Assembly: GCF_000150275.1 (NCBI RefSeq)
Contig: NW_002060975.1
Span: 338,130 to 402,129, forward strand
Direction: 5' to 3'
Source: Trichoplax adhaerens
Lineage: Eukaryota; Placozoa; Uniplacotomia; Trichoplacea; Trichoplacidae
Length of the DNA: 64,000 nucleotides
A program made the translations under genes and the position numbers. The notes under the pieces were generated by a model. It was not told the DNA's origin, searched no databases, and saw nothing but the letters and a program-made list of their open reading frames with translations. Positions 37,215 through 50,600 of this stretch are shown here, in pieces (positions within the stretch are counted from its first letter, which is position 1; every line of letters starts with the position of its first letter).

Positions 37215-40200
37215 TGCTGTCATTGCTACTGTATCTCATGTTGGATTTGTTGAACAAGCGTTATGTCAAGTTTGGTCATTTTCCTACTGCTAAAAGAACC
37301 TTAGACATGTTCATTTGACTTGTCAAGTGGTTCAAACGATGAAATTCATGACAGCACTGTCGATTATTAATAGGGCGGAAACTGTTATGCATATATCGAT
37401 GTGGAGAGGAAAAAAACTTCATAGCACACAGCTGTACAGTACTCTACTCTACTGCTCGGTACAACTGTGACGTAGTTATGCGCTTCACCCTCTTCCTTCC
37501 AGCCGGCCTCGGTACTCTGGTCGAGGGGGAGTTGACAATGCTTCACCTGTGTCATGACGGCCGTGACGCATAGCGGTGTTTTTTTTGTCATACCTTGATG
37601 GGTATGACGCGTCTTGAACACTGACTCGACAGTAAGCTTCATAATCCCTAGAGTACGCTCGCATCTATTCACCCTGATTGGAAACTATGGATACGCGACC
37701 ATTGCTGTCGGGGCGGATAGAAAGAAGAAGCAAGGCCTTCTACAGCAATGGACTAGAGTAAATGCTAATCCATGACTTGCTGCTTTCTTCCAAAAATAGA
37801 CAATAATAATAAATCATGATGCCACCAATTGACGGATGCATGTCTCGTGTTGTCGTCTAAAAGTAGAAAGTTGGACAAACACCATTTGATCCAACATGTT
37901 ACGGTAGTGGTTAAGCCTTGTCGTCGTTCAATCGACTTGAGCGATTTGACAGCATTGCATGATAACGATATCAAGGTATAGTTGACAAATGACCAAATTT
38001 GATCAAGAAAATATGGCAATTTTATGCTTCTCATCTTAGGGTCATCACGGCATCTCCACTTCATTGATTTATTTATTTATTCAATTAAATTTCACGCAAG
38101 CAAAAGCGAACCATCAGCAATCGACACAGTCGTTCAATCGTTATTAAAGTAGCCATATCTATTTTCGTACTCATGACTATTTAATGCAATATCGCATAAG
38201 TGATCGCAAATCGTTCAATCAGTGACATAAGTTAATACTCTTTGGCCCCTTTTTTGCTACCGTGCTATCTCGGATAATTCAATTGGATACTGTATTGACA
38301 TTGGCGTTACTTGAATTAGTTATAACAACAAATGATACTGAAAATATTGTAACCTATTCTAGTAGCCTTTGAGAAACTGTATAGGTCATCGCCTTACAGT
38401 ACAGTATATTAAAAAAAATAGATGAGTCAACGTGCAAAGTAGTTATGCTTGTTGTTTGTGTAATGAAATCAGGCAAACTTGATTTCTTTCTCTCCTGGCT
38501 CATAGCCTGTTGTATTACGATTAGTGTTGTCGATATGATACACTTTGCATTTTCTAGCTATCATAAATGAAACACTGACAACGTTCTCATCGAGCACTCG
38601 TATCTCCAATTCTGTTGTTTTTATACCAGTTTTATGGACGCTATTAGCGTCTACAATCGAATCTTGTCTACCATTAAAAAATTAAACCTACAGAGTGTTG
38701 CCGTGGCTGGGTAATGGAATTGTACATCATTGACATGGCATACAATAGGTCTAAATACCGTTGTAAGTACTAATTGCTCTATGAGATGAGTCAACAAAGC
38801 TTTCATTTTAACTTTTGAATCCCTGTCTGTTTTCATAATTCGCTCACCTTGAGATTGGATGATAAAGTCATATTCGCAAAACATTCTTTTGACTATAAAT
38901 CTGTAAAATTTGTAAACTAGTTGTACAGTACACATATGGATTGTGTTGCACTGGATGCATATCCACCTATGAAGCCATTACTTCACTATCCGTAACGCTA
39001 CTTGACTACGACTATATTGAATGTTGGCGGATTAATCCGTAAAGTAAACGTAAATAAAATAATAACTAAAACAAATAACGATGCCAAAATAAACTTAGCA
39101 TCGAAGGTTATTAAATAGCGGACTAGAGTATACCGAATGTCTACGCTGATTCAAATAAAGTTATACAACCACATAGCCAGATATTTCTATGTAATGACTA
39201 CTATTACTAAGCAGACAGTAGACTACAAGATCAAGAAATGAAGTACTTGATAGCTATCATCTTGCAAGCTTGCCAACGTTATGTTATATCAAACTCTTAT
39301 AAAGAGAGCGAATGAAAGAAGTCTTCTATTACCTACAATTGTTGGAGGTTGTGGCTGGTGAAACGACGATAGTAAACTCTTCTAATATTCAGATATAGTA
39401 GTCCTTAATTCAAGCTTCTAAACTATTCCAACAGTAGACTGCCGCTCCCAAATGATATCAAATGGATAGCTAATGATTGAACGACGCTATCATAAATCGA
39501 TAATATAAGACTGGTAAATGAGTATGAAGTCAATGAGAAATCATACTATTTGTTTGGAGACTCCATAGCCTTCTCTGTACCAATTCATTATTAACGACTC
39601 TCATGAGTCACAATGGGCATAGTCTTTATAATGACTTCAGGACTATGTTTATAATTTTCGATAGTTCTTTAGAGGCTAAGTGAAGCTACTGTTAAAATTT
39701 AAAATAATTATTTGCGTGTTGAAATCTACAGCTCTAGAACAATTTCTACAACAATTATGAATTATTCAGAAAGAGAATAAACTATGTTTATTGGCACGTT
39801 TCGACCATTTTAAACTCATCGCCTAAACTTTAGCCCCTAAAATGTAACCAACGTTTATTGTTGTATTCTACCACACAAGCATATGAAAATATTCGTAGCA
39901 GTAATGAATTTCTAATTTACGGTGTTACTACAGCATTTGTAGCATTATAAACTGACAACATAATTTAATCCTTGGGATTACGGAACTCTCAATGATACAC
40001 TCTTCTCGTGGCCGGATCCTGTTGACGGATTGCATTTGATGAAGTCAACTTTCCATACTACTTGTACAGTACAAACTTCAAAATTGATCACTGACAACTG
40101 TGACTTGCTCGCCCATTACGGTACTATTTAATATTTTGAACTTATTGTCGACATAACTGAATCCTGGAGAATACTGTATAGTCAAGTACACAGTTGTCGT

Positions 40201-43200
40201 TGTACTTGATTATTTTTCAAATTTCTACTAATAATGAAACTACTACTCAATACTAGAATATAAGCCGATAATACAGTGTATAATATTGGTAAACAACTAG
40301 ACATCGTATAAGAACTATACTAAATACTATGTTAGCCCTTTTATATTATTATTTTCTTAACTGGATGACAAAAAACATTAAAGCGATCATTGTCTACGGC
40401 GTTGAGTGACCAACCGCTGTGCTGCAGGATCAGAGTAATATTTATCACTTGAACGGCCAGGACATAAATAGTTACTTGTATGAATAAAAAAAATAATAAA
40501 ATATCAAAAGAATCTGGGATCGTTAAGGATTCAAGTTAAATCGCAGCATTGTATTTTAGCACAGTGAAATCTGTAGTCAATGATATGTAATATCATAATC
40601 AAAGCTTACCTTCTTTAATCTTTATCGTTATTTAACTGACACATTTCTTTCAAGTAAAATAGACGGATTATTCTGAAATCAAAAGTACACTTCAGAGGTA
40701 ATGACTTTACGAGTTGGAGAGCTCCTATTATTCCCTTATTTACTTATTAGCATGCTATGAGTATGTTGTTGTATAGCATCGCATCAAAGATACTAAATTA
40801 CTGCTAAGAGTAGTATTTTCAACTCGCCTCATGTCAGAAACGATCATTGATCACGCCGAGACAGTTTAAGTTTGTAGCTCATTTATAGCATCCTTCAGTC
40901 AAAAATATGATCAATATTTAATAAAATTCCTTACAATTAACTCTAGATCATGGGATGATACAGCTTTGTTGATGATGCTGGAATAATTTTAAAATGTGAT
41001 TACACGATCAAGCGATAATGAGAAAACAACATCTTTGTTTATTTTATAAGAAAAAGGAGTTATTGTTACCATTTTCTTAAAATTATCTATTGTACATTAA
41101 CAAGGATAATTTGCAATAACTATAGCTAAAATTATTATAGCATTGTAACTGGCATACGCCTACAGTCGATGCTGCAACTAGAAATGCACTTTCGATAAAA
41201 TTTCATTTTGCAATCTTAGCAACAATCGTTACAGCTCTTGTTGTCAATTATTTGGTATGTTATCACCATTATTTCGACAAGCAAGTACTTCTCTATGACA
41301 TAACGATAAACTATAACTATACAAGTATGTGATGACCGCTTGTCTGACTAACTTTCATATGACAGTATCTGTTCCCGGCTAAAGCTATAAAATGAGTAAC
41401 CATCATAATTAAGCAAAATATAAGAAAAAGTTACAACACCAACTGACGCAACTATGATGTTTACTTTCAACAAGTTACTATCGAATTCATTGGTCTAAAT
41501 GATGATAATTACTAAACTACTTTAGAATTTCAAACTCGCATTAGAGGTCATGGTCAGCTAATTAACATATCGGGGAATCATCATAGCATGTGAATATTAT
41601 TTGACATAAAACCTTCCTGTGTGTTGTAAGGTAATTGATAATTCGCTAATAGTACTAATAATTAATTCTGTCGTGTTTCCCATGTTGAATGCATGGTTCA
41701 CTGTAGTACGCGATAGTTAGAGTTTACTACAATACTTTGGCATCTCATGTAACCTTCTGATCGATGGAACTTTAACTCGACCTTGGCCTTTAATTCTTAA
41801 TCAGTTAAGAATACAGCAGTAACGTTATTACGTCATCGTTTTATCGGAAACTAATGCCAGTCCATCATTTGAATTTTTAACACTGATTTCAAATGAAACT
41901 AAAAAATATTAATTCCAGTAACGTTCGTCCCAGATCTAATAATATCTACACAATCCGTACCTTTGCTATATAGTATTCGATAGCATAGATGACATGGCAA
42001 ATGGTTAGCCAGTAAATACAAATTAAACTACAGTACTTATGTATTCTTTAATTAAATTAATTCACTATAGTGCAAATAGAATTTATCCTTTTCCAGTTAT
42101 TAATATAATACGATGTTTTACAAGTGCACTATATTTTCTTAATTATGACTTATACTTAAACTTTCACAATTTCATTGTTAAATATTTTACTTACTACATG
42201 CTTGACAGTTAGTATTTTCCAAAGGTAGTGATTTTCTTCCCATCTTTTAACCTTCGTTATACATGGTTTACAAATAAACTATCGAAGCTTTAAACTATTT
42301 CTACTACTACAGTACAATTTGCAATAATCTCTTGTCACTAGGTAATATTACATACCATTATTAGCTGAGATCCAACGTAGCTTTTTTAAATGATATTTTA
42401 TTACTTCTTGCAATACACAGTACGTGTAAAGTAACATGTCTGTAGCAGTAAAAATTAATGCTGATGGGTTGCCAATACTTGCCATATAATTACTATGTAG
42501 CTAAAGCATACTACGAATAAGAATCGTATGCAATTATTAAACTTGAAATACTGATAAGTCGATTAATCTGATTTATTACATTTTTAATTGAACTTATCTT
42601 CAAAGTTCGCCATTAATTACATTGAATACCTTGCTGATCTCTAAATTTAGACGTTGTACGATGCTTAAGGTCATAATCTGTTTGTCCAATGTACAAACTG
42701 ATAAAATGTATTGCTATACTATACTTTGGTAATTTTAATTTTAATATATAGTATAACATATATTGATAAAAAATTATCCGTTACATATACGGATTTCAAG
42801 GTCAAATATACTCCATTATTCATAAAATCACAATTAAAGTACTATATTTTTACCGTCCTTTTAATGTACTGATAGAGCTCCAAAGCTTTTTCACTTAATA
42901 TACAACAAGTGCATAAACTGTACGATTATACACCCGATTGACTGATGTATCATAACGAGGAAACAGATTTTTGCAATACCTGAGTATTCTGTATCGATTG
43001 TATTATAACTTGTGACTGTAATATTAAAACCTTATAGGTTATCTCACTTTTATGTATAATATTCTTATAAATATTACACACCATGTCTACCTTAAATAAA
43101 TTAAATATCACCATGTTTTAACTGATTAATTATTAAATGTTGCTTGGTGATATAATGCACTAATGATACTTCTGTTTGATTTTTATGTCAACATTATAGA

Positions 43201-43264
43201 GCAGTACCATTGAATAACTTATTGATTACGGAAGTCAATAAGAACGATTTATTAGAAACAAAGT
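37215..43264. other. Gene-poor 6-kb stretch upstream of the RhoGEF gene
   Basis: AT-rich DNA without recognisable exons on either strand. Open frames at 37385-37672, 37765-38064 and 38651-38935 (-) show no family. Just before the RhoGEF start, an acceptor-like ATTATAG near 43193-43199 suggests that its 5'UTR is spliced from an upstream leader. Confidence 0.5.
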
Positions 43265-44693
43265 ATGGAAGATTTGTCTACTTTATCTGGACAAGATGAG
43301 AGCAGTGCACTTATACAAAGGATTGTCACAATATTTCGGGACCAACAAAATAGCTATGGTTTTACTGTTAGTGGGGACAATCCTGTATTTGTTCAATCAG
43401 TGCGAGAAGGTAAGCATAACTATGGATATGCTCTGTAATACCTGCATTCGTTATCGAATACTGCTTAAAATTTAGTGTTATAGATTATTGTTTGTCTACA
43501 GTATAACTTACATTTATAAGTCATTCTTTAGCCAATATTATTAGATTACTTACATTAATTTATCGTTGAAATAAACTAATTAATTGCTTTAATGCATTAG
43601 GAGTAATAAACTATTATATTATTGGTAAATATCATCATAAATATCTGTTCATGAACAACTTTATTACATTTATATCTTTATCGGAACTTAAAATCTTGCG
43701 AAATATTATGCTACTATGATGTGTTTACGGAAAGAGTCCCATTGTAGATAAATAATATCTCCGAATTTTATTAGGTGGTCCAGCGTATAATGCCGGTATT
43801 CAACGTGGAGATAGAATTGTTAAGGTACAATAACAGTATAAGGCTACGAATATTTTGTATTATGTTTATATGATTTACAATGTTGATTTTGATGAGATTT
43901 TACTTAATAAAGCATTTACGTTGTTTGCTATATGTTATCTAATAAGAAACGTAGCTATACAATTATGGCAGTGTACAATTGAGGGAGTCCTCTTATATTT
44001 TTATATAGCACTTGATTTTGATGTTATTTGGGCGTATTAACATTTAATTGCTTACTACCTTTATATTGTATTACACATCTGAAACAGAATGAGATATTTC
44101 TCAATAGATATAGGATATCGTTAACATCTGCCCATATATATATATATATATTTGAATAGATTTACAGTAATCTATTGTGTCTAAACATTTTTTCGTTGTG
44201 TAGGTCAATAAGAAATTAGTCACTCATGCACATCACCAAGATGTTGTTCAAATGATTAAAGGTATCAAGTTAAAATCTAGGTCAATCTATGATTAGTTCT
44301 TTTATCATTTAAGACTAGTATAGCTAAATATAGATTCAATCTTCTATATGATGTGATAGTAAAATATGAATATAGCTCGACAGGGTTACACAAACTAGCT
44401 CAGTTGTTGAATGTAGATAAAATTAGCATGATCGGTTGTAGTCAATTGTTATTCGATATACGATAATATTTATAGTTATTCACTTTCACATGGACTTACC
44501 TAAACGTTTGAATATCGTACATATGATATCTCCCGGTAAAACTCAGGAAATTGCTACATTCAATTTATACAGCATTGCGTTTATGATATTTTTTACCATA
44601 TACCGATAGTCATCCGTTTACACCACATCTTATCTTATAGGTGTTGAAAGCGTGACTCTAACACTATTTGGCAAGCCTTCAGCGAATCCAATC
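43265..44693 (+). other. RhoGEF PDZ domain exons
   Basis: Exons 43265-43409, 43775-43824, 44204-44261 and 44641-44693, all in phase. Together they read IVTIFRDQQNSYGFTVSGDN, then GGPAYNAGIQRGDRIVKVN, VTHAHHQDVVQMIK and VTLTLFGKP, a complete PDZ fold. The carboxylate-binding loop is YGFTV. Confidence 0.93.
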
Positions 44694-47600
44694 GTAGGTA
44701 CGGTTACACAAACAATTAAATCCATGACTGTTGGAATGCGTGTGTATAAAATCTATCTCTGTGAAGCTTTATATTCTGTAGATGTAACATATATTACCGC
44801 GACTTGTTAAATTACTTTTACTCGATTATGAAAAGAGGTTAGCGGAAACAATTAACATAATCTTTTGAAGATTTCAGTTACAACTTTAGTATAGCTAATA
44901 CACTTTACTGAAACAAGATCTAAAATCAAATTCTATTGATTCAAGTAGTCATAACGAAAATCTCTATTAAAAGCTGCTTTACTACATTTTATTACCTTCC
45001 ATGAATCATTATAAGTTTTCATGAAAAAGCAATACGATATTAATTTATTTATATAGTTTAATACTCGTATTGTTAAGGTTAACTTTCACTTCAGTAATGT
45101 CGCTTGTGAGTTATTACGCTTACGCTTACTTAAACACTGTTAAAAAAGATTGCTTCACAAAAAGATATTACCTATGCCTAGAGACTATGTCATTCAGGTT
45201 ATATATTATCTCGCTGATAATTCCGAAGGCTACAATATGTACCTGCGATATAAACTGGAAAGTATAGCCTTGTAGTTAGCTGTTGTATGCCAGAGTACAA
45301 ATTCCTGTATCATACTATCTATTGCGATACGGGGTCCGACCTCTGGTATATTAATTCTATGGCAATCAAATGCATTTTAGTTATTGAAGTAGCATGAAAT
45401 ATACAAATGCATATGATTTGACCACATAATTCTATTACGTCTTTTAATTGCTAAATTATTTCATCAAATTTCTAAATAATCTAATCTATAGATCTTGGAT
45501 TAGTCCGTCCCCAGCCTCCCAGCGTACCGCAGGTTAATATACGCTATTAAATTTTTAAAACCTGATATATTCAATCTTACAATTAAAATTATTGTAATCT
45601 TTCATAAAAAATCTTTAGTTTGACTGTAAAGATGACTCTATACCGGAACAAATTGCCAAACTTGAAAGCATGCTTGTGAACGATGAACGATATCTTACGG
45701 TAAAAATGTTTTAAAAATCTCTTTATTCATTTTATTCCGGTTCCGAAACAATTCTTGACAATAACAATATCAATCACTATGCAACATCGAGAAAATAATG
45801 TAACAGTTTTAATAAAATTGTAACTGATTCTAGGAAATGCAACGAGAATACGATAAAACTCAATCTCGTGATCTACGGCCATTGGTAAGAGTTAATTGCT
45901 TGTAAATAGGCGATCGCAGAATAAGAAACAAAATTTACAATTTTCGAACTGTGTGTTTTTGTGCTTAGCTTCACGATCTATTAGGAAGAAAAACTGCTTT
46001 AGAAAAACGGTTAAAATCGCTGAGAGCCTCATTAAATCAAGAAAAAACCACTACAGAGGTAAATGCAGTCATTTATTATAGATTCTATTATGATACAACA
46101 TTTTAAGGTGTAGAATCTACTTGATTTTTAAGCAATTTTTATCATTTTATCTCGTATTGATAACTGTACTGATTGGATCGTAATCTATTAATTTACTAAC
46201 ACAGACTCAAGCTGATGCTACTTCCACAGAAAAGAGAGTAAGTAGTGAAGATGTATCATCAACTACAACGAAATTAAAGACGGAAGAAGCAAGTCCAAAT
46301 AGTAATCATGTAGCTCATCAAATTTCTGAGCCGGTATGTCTGGATATTATAGGCGTGGCATTTTATATTTTTATCTAAATTGTATTATTCGCTCGTGTTT
46401 GTGTTTACTCTAAACAGACAGTTAATCCATCACGTCTGACACCTCCCGACAGTCCTAAAGGTATTTCTCTCTGATATCGGACGTAACCGTACAAAATCTA
46501 AAATAATTCATTCTTAATTTAATTTTAATGTGAATATATTACTGTCTACACCTTAAGTTTTGTGTTATTCTACATCATTATAATTAATTTGTCTTGTACA
46601 TAGTACCACCTGCGTATGGCACTGCGAATGGTACTGGCAAGCAAACCTATTTAAACATAATAACTGCTGAAGATGACGAATTTGACACCGATTCTGATGA
46701 GGTTTAACATGCCCATAATACAGATTAATTAAATTTTATTATCAGTAACCTATCTATAAATATGTCTTTATGTAGCCTGTGGAAGATATTGGTCCATTCT
46801 GTGATTTCAATGTTTTAAGAACTAAGCCGGGTATGATTATTGTGATTCTAGTAGCAATTCAAGTAATATGTAAATTTATCTTATGAGTTGTTTATCGCCT
46901 TACCGAATTATACCTGAGCTTGTAAAGATCAAATTTATAACATAAATATACAATAGATTAGTATGTTACAGTTTTAATTCATTAATATTCATTATTAAAT
47001 TAAATTAAATACTATCTACTCGAACAATGCAGTATTTGCTTGTTACATTACTAACGAACTGTTATTCCTTTACAGCACATATTGCGGTCTTTCTGCATTA
47101 TTTAATTTCCAATAGTGACCCTAATAGCTTGGTGAGTTTGAGTTATTCATTATAAATGGCGCCAAACTGCATTATATTGAAGCATATTCAGTTATTCTTT
47201 CGGCAATTTTTTCTTGCAATAGCTATTTTATCTCGTATCAGAAGTATACGAGAATAAATCTGGTCATTATAAAGACGTTAAAAAGTGGATTAGTGAAATT
47301 TGTACCGCATTTCTTACTCCAACCGCTGTTAGTAAATATTTATACTTGAATTTCATGATTATTACTGCGAATTACTAAACATCTACCTTTTCATAAAAAG
47401 CCTCTGCAAATTCCAATCAAAGATGGAATTGCTCAAAGTATCGGTACGATTACATAGCATTTATTAAATTTTATCATTTATGAATGGTGTACGGATATAG
47501 AATACACGACCATACATGTATCCTATTTGTGGACAATGTATGAAACGATCATAATTAAGATGAATGCAGACTTTATAACGTAGTACATGTATGATGTAAT

Positions 47601-50600
47601 GTTATTTCCCCTTTGACAAATCGTTATTATTTAGAACATGTAAATTTTGATTTTCTGATAGATGATACGTTAAAAAATAAAAACATCAGCGATGAAGGAT
47701 TGCGTACTATATTCTCTCCAGCACGGTAAGAATACTTTATCTTGAGACATCAATATTCTAAAATTGCTTCCAAGCTATAAGCTTTTGATTTTTGTAGGCA
47801 AATCGCGACAGATCACATTAAAGAGCAGCTACTGGATTTTAGACAAAAACGAACATTAGGGCTTGGAAGTTTATTTGGTGATTCCGAACTTAAAAGTGCG
47901 CAATCTGTTTAACGTATTGGTAACTGGTGCATCATAGAATTTCATTTATTTTATGTATTTATGAGTTATTTATTTCGTAGACGATATGAATAGAGATACT
48001 GAACTAAAGATCACGGAAAATACCCTTATTAATCCATTAGAATCAATACTGTGAGTATTTAGCGGCGTCTTTTATCAATCAATTTGTATAAAAAATTTGC
48101 TAGTTCATTACTAACGATAGATGTTACTTTGGACTGGACTAGGAAAGAGATTGATTCGACACCGCAAATTTCGCAAAGAGAACAAGATAGGAAGTAAATA
48201 TCTTCTGTGTATAATCTAATATCTTTAATACTTACTTAATTACTGCTGTCCCATTATTAGTATGGCTATAGCAAGTTCAATTGTCACCTTCATGAAGTTT
48301 GTTGGCGTCCGAGCATCGGTAAGCTAACCTTATCTCAAGTCGATATAATATAGCACCTAAGATGATGCTGAAGCCATTTTAACTCTACTGTACACGTAGT
48401 CACCTTCGAGCCCATTGGAGAAATGTCATATGTTCGCTCAAAAAGAAAGTAAATTTAAGATAAAAACTTTACCGAAATTATCTAAGAAGGTAAGATTATG
48501 TAATTACGTTTACCCTTTATAGCTCTACCTATGTGCAGTATTTAATTCTAATTTCGAAATAATTTAAACATTTTTAACGTTAATTTGGCAAATCCCCTAA
48601 TTCAGATCCAAGTTAAAGGCCATCAGTTATGTCTTACAGCGTTTGCAAATACTACCTTTTGTGCTAACTGTAAGACTGTGATTTGGGGTATCAGTTCAAA
48701 CGGATATCAATGCCAACGTAAGTTTGCTACAGTCACTGTCTTGACTGTTACGAAATTCTACTGCCATTGAGTACACCATCGAATTTAAATGGTCACTACT
48801 TCTTAAATTCCATGTTGTATGCGTGCTAATTCATTGGAACATTCTTATAATTCTATCAATACTAATTTAAGATTGTAATTATACTTATTTGTATGATCAT
48901 AGTTTGCCATTGCAACTTTCACAAAGGACCATGCCTAGAGAGTTTAATTATAGCATGTGAAGGACCTCGGACTAAACGTAAATTTGATCATTCTCGGGCT
49001 CCTAATATAGGCAAACGCGCAAGTCGAGAAGATCACTATGGAAGTACGCTGTTAATTTTAATATTAACTTTAAATATTTCGCAATATCGATTATAGAATT
49101 TTAATTTAAAGACAATTAACTCAACTTAAAGATCGTTCTTATAGATCTGAATTCTACTATATCGTTTATTCGCATTGATAATATCACTAATTAGTTTCAT
49201 GTAACTAATTGTTTTGCTTCCTAATGTGTTTTGTCATACACAGTACCCGAAATAGGTAAAAATCTTGCTGAAGGTAGAAAATTGGATCTTTTAGCTGAAA
49301 ACTCTGTTGGCGGTAATAATATTATCATTGAAGACGAGGAGTACACAGGGGAAAACGATGGTTAGTAGTTTACGATTTCGCTCAAGCATCAATCTACCAT
49401 CAATGCTATAACATTCTTATTGAAATGTATTTTTTTATATTACAAAGATACAACGGAAGGCTTATCTGTAGATACTTTACATACTAACAATTCTGGAAAC
49501 TTGGTAAGTTATTGATGGCCGTTACGTTTATAGTGTTATATATTACATTAATACCTTGTATCTATATTTTGCAATTAAGGCTGCTCCTGTCAATACACAC
49601 TCAAGATTGTAAGCCTCTTATCGTCATAATATTCTAATCTTCTTATTATGTTAAAAAGGCAATAGAATACCTAGTTATACTATACGTAAAGAATAAGAAA
49701 TTTAAGCTACATTTAAACTTTAAGAACAATACTTTGTTAAATGCCAATCAATGTGCTATTTTAATAATGCATTATTAACCTTTTAGTGGTACCATCAGCG
49801 AAGGAATGGAAGCAAGGGATTTGTCTAGCTTGAGCTTTAGGTAAGTCTGAAATCTTTTCACTAACAGAAATTTTTGCTTGCGTTATCGTAGTATCAATAG
49901 ATAATTTTTCTGTTACTCTAGTTCTCCAACCATAAGAAGAGTAAACATTGGGCGTTCAGAAAGTTGTAGAACTACTAGGGTAATTTAAATTGACTTGCGT
50001 ACCTTATTTTCTACATAATAACATTTCATTTCAATTATACAGTCGGAGATTCAAAAAAGCAGAAGAAGTATAGAGGGACTAGGCTTCCATCAAAGGCATG
50101 ATTTTGATTTTGATTTTATGTTACTTTGCTTCATTTAGAAAATGTATTATAATTTTTTTTAATATTAATTTACAGAGAGGATTCAGACTGGTCGATGTCA
50201 TCCGTCGACGTGTAAGTAGTTATTACTAAGTTAAATGGATAACTTAGTTGCTAGTCTGTAACTAATTCAAAATTTTATTCAACATTCTATTCATAGCCTC
50301 TCTGAAAAATCAGAGATACTAGAATACGTTGAAGTGTCAAGCGACGGTACCTAAAATAATTAAAAATGAATGAAGAAATTGGCTGTCTTAAAATTAAATG
50401 TGTATACCCTATCATTTAATGTATTAGATGATAATGAATCCGATTTGGATGTAAAAGCTGAAACTCCAAGTTGGCAAGACACTGTCAACAGATCGGTATA
50501 CGACTAAATCTGAAATCATTTTTGAGATGAATAGGTAGTCTATCGCGCCAATCTTTTCTTTACGAAATACCTTATCTTTACGCATAGACTATTGCAAAGC

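Noticed and set aside
37765-38064. 99-codon minus frame with a vaguely transposase-like look
   Set aside because: No DDE or zinc-finger motif, no terminal inverted repeats nearby and no target-site duplication seen.
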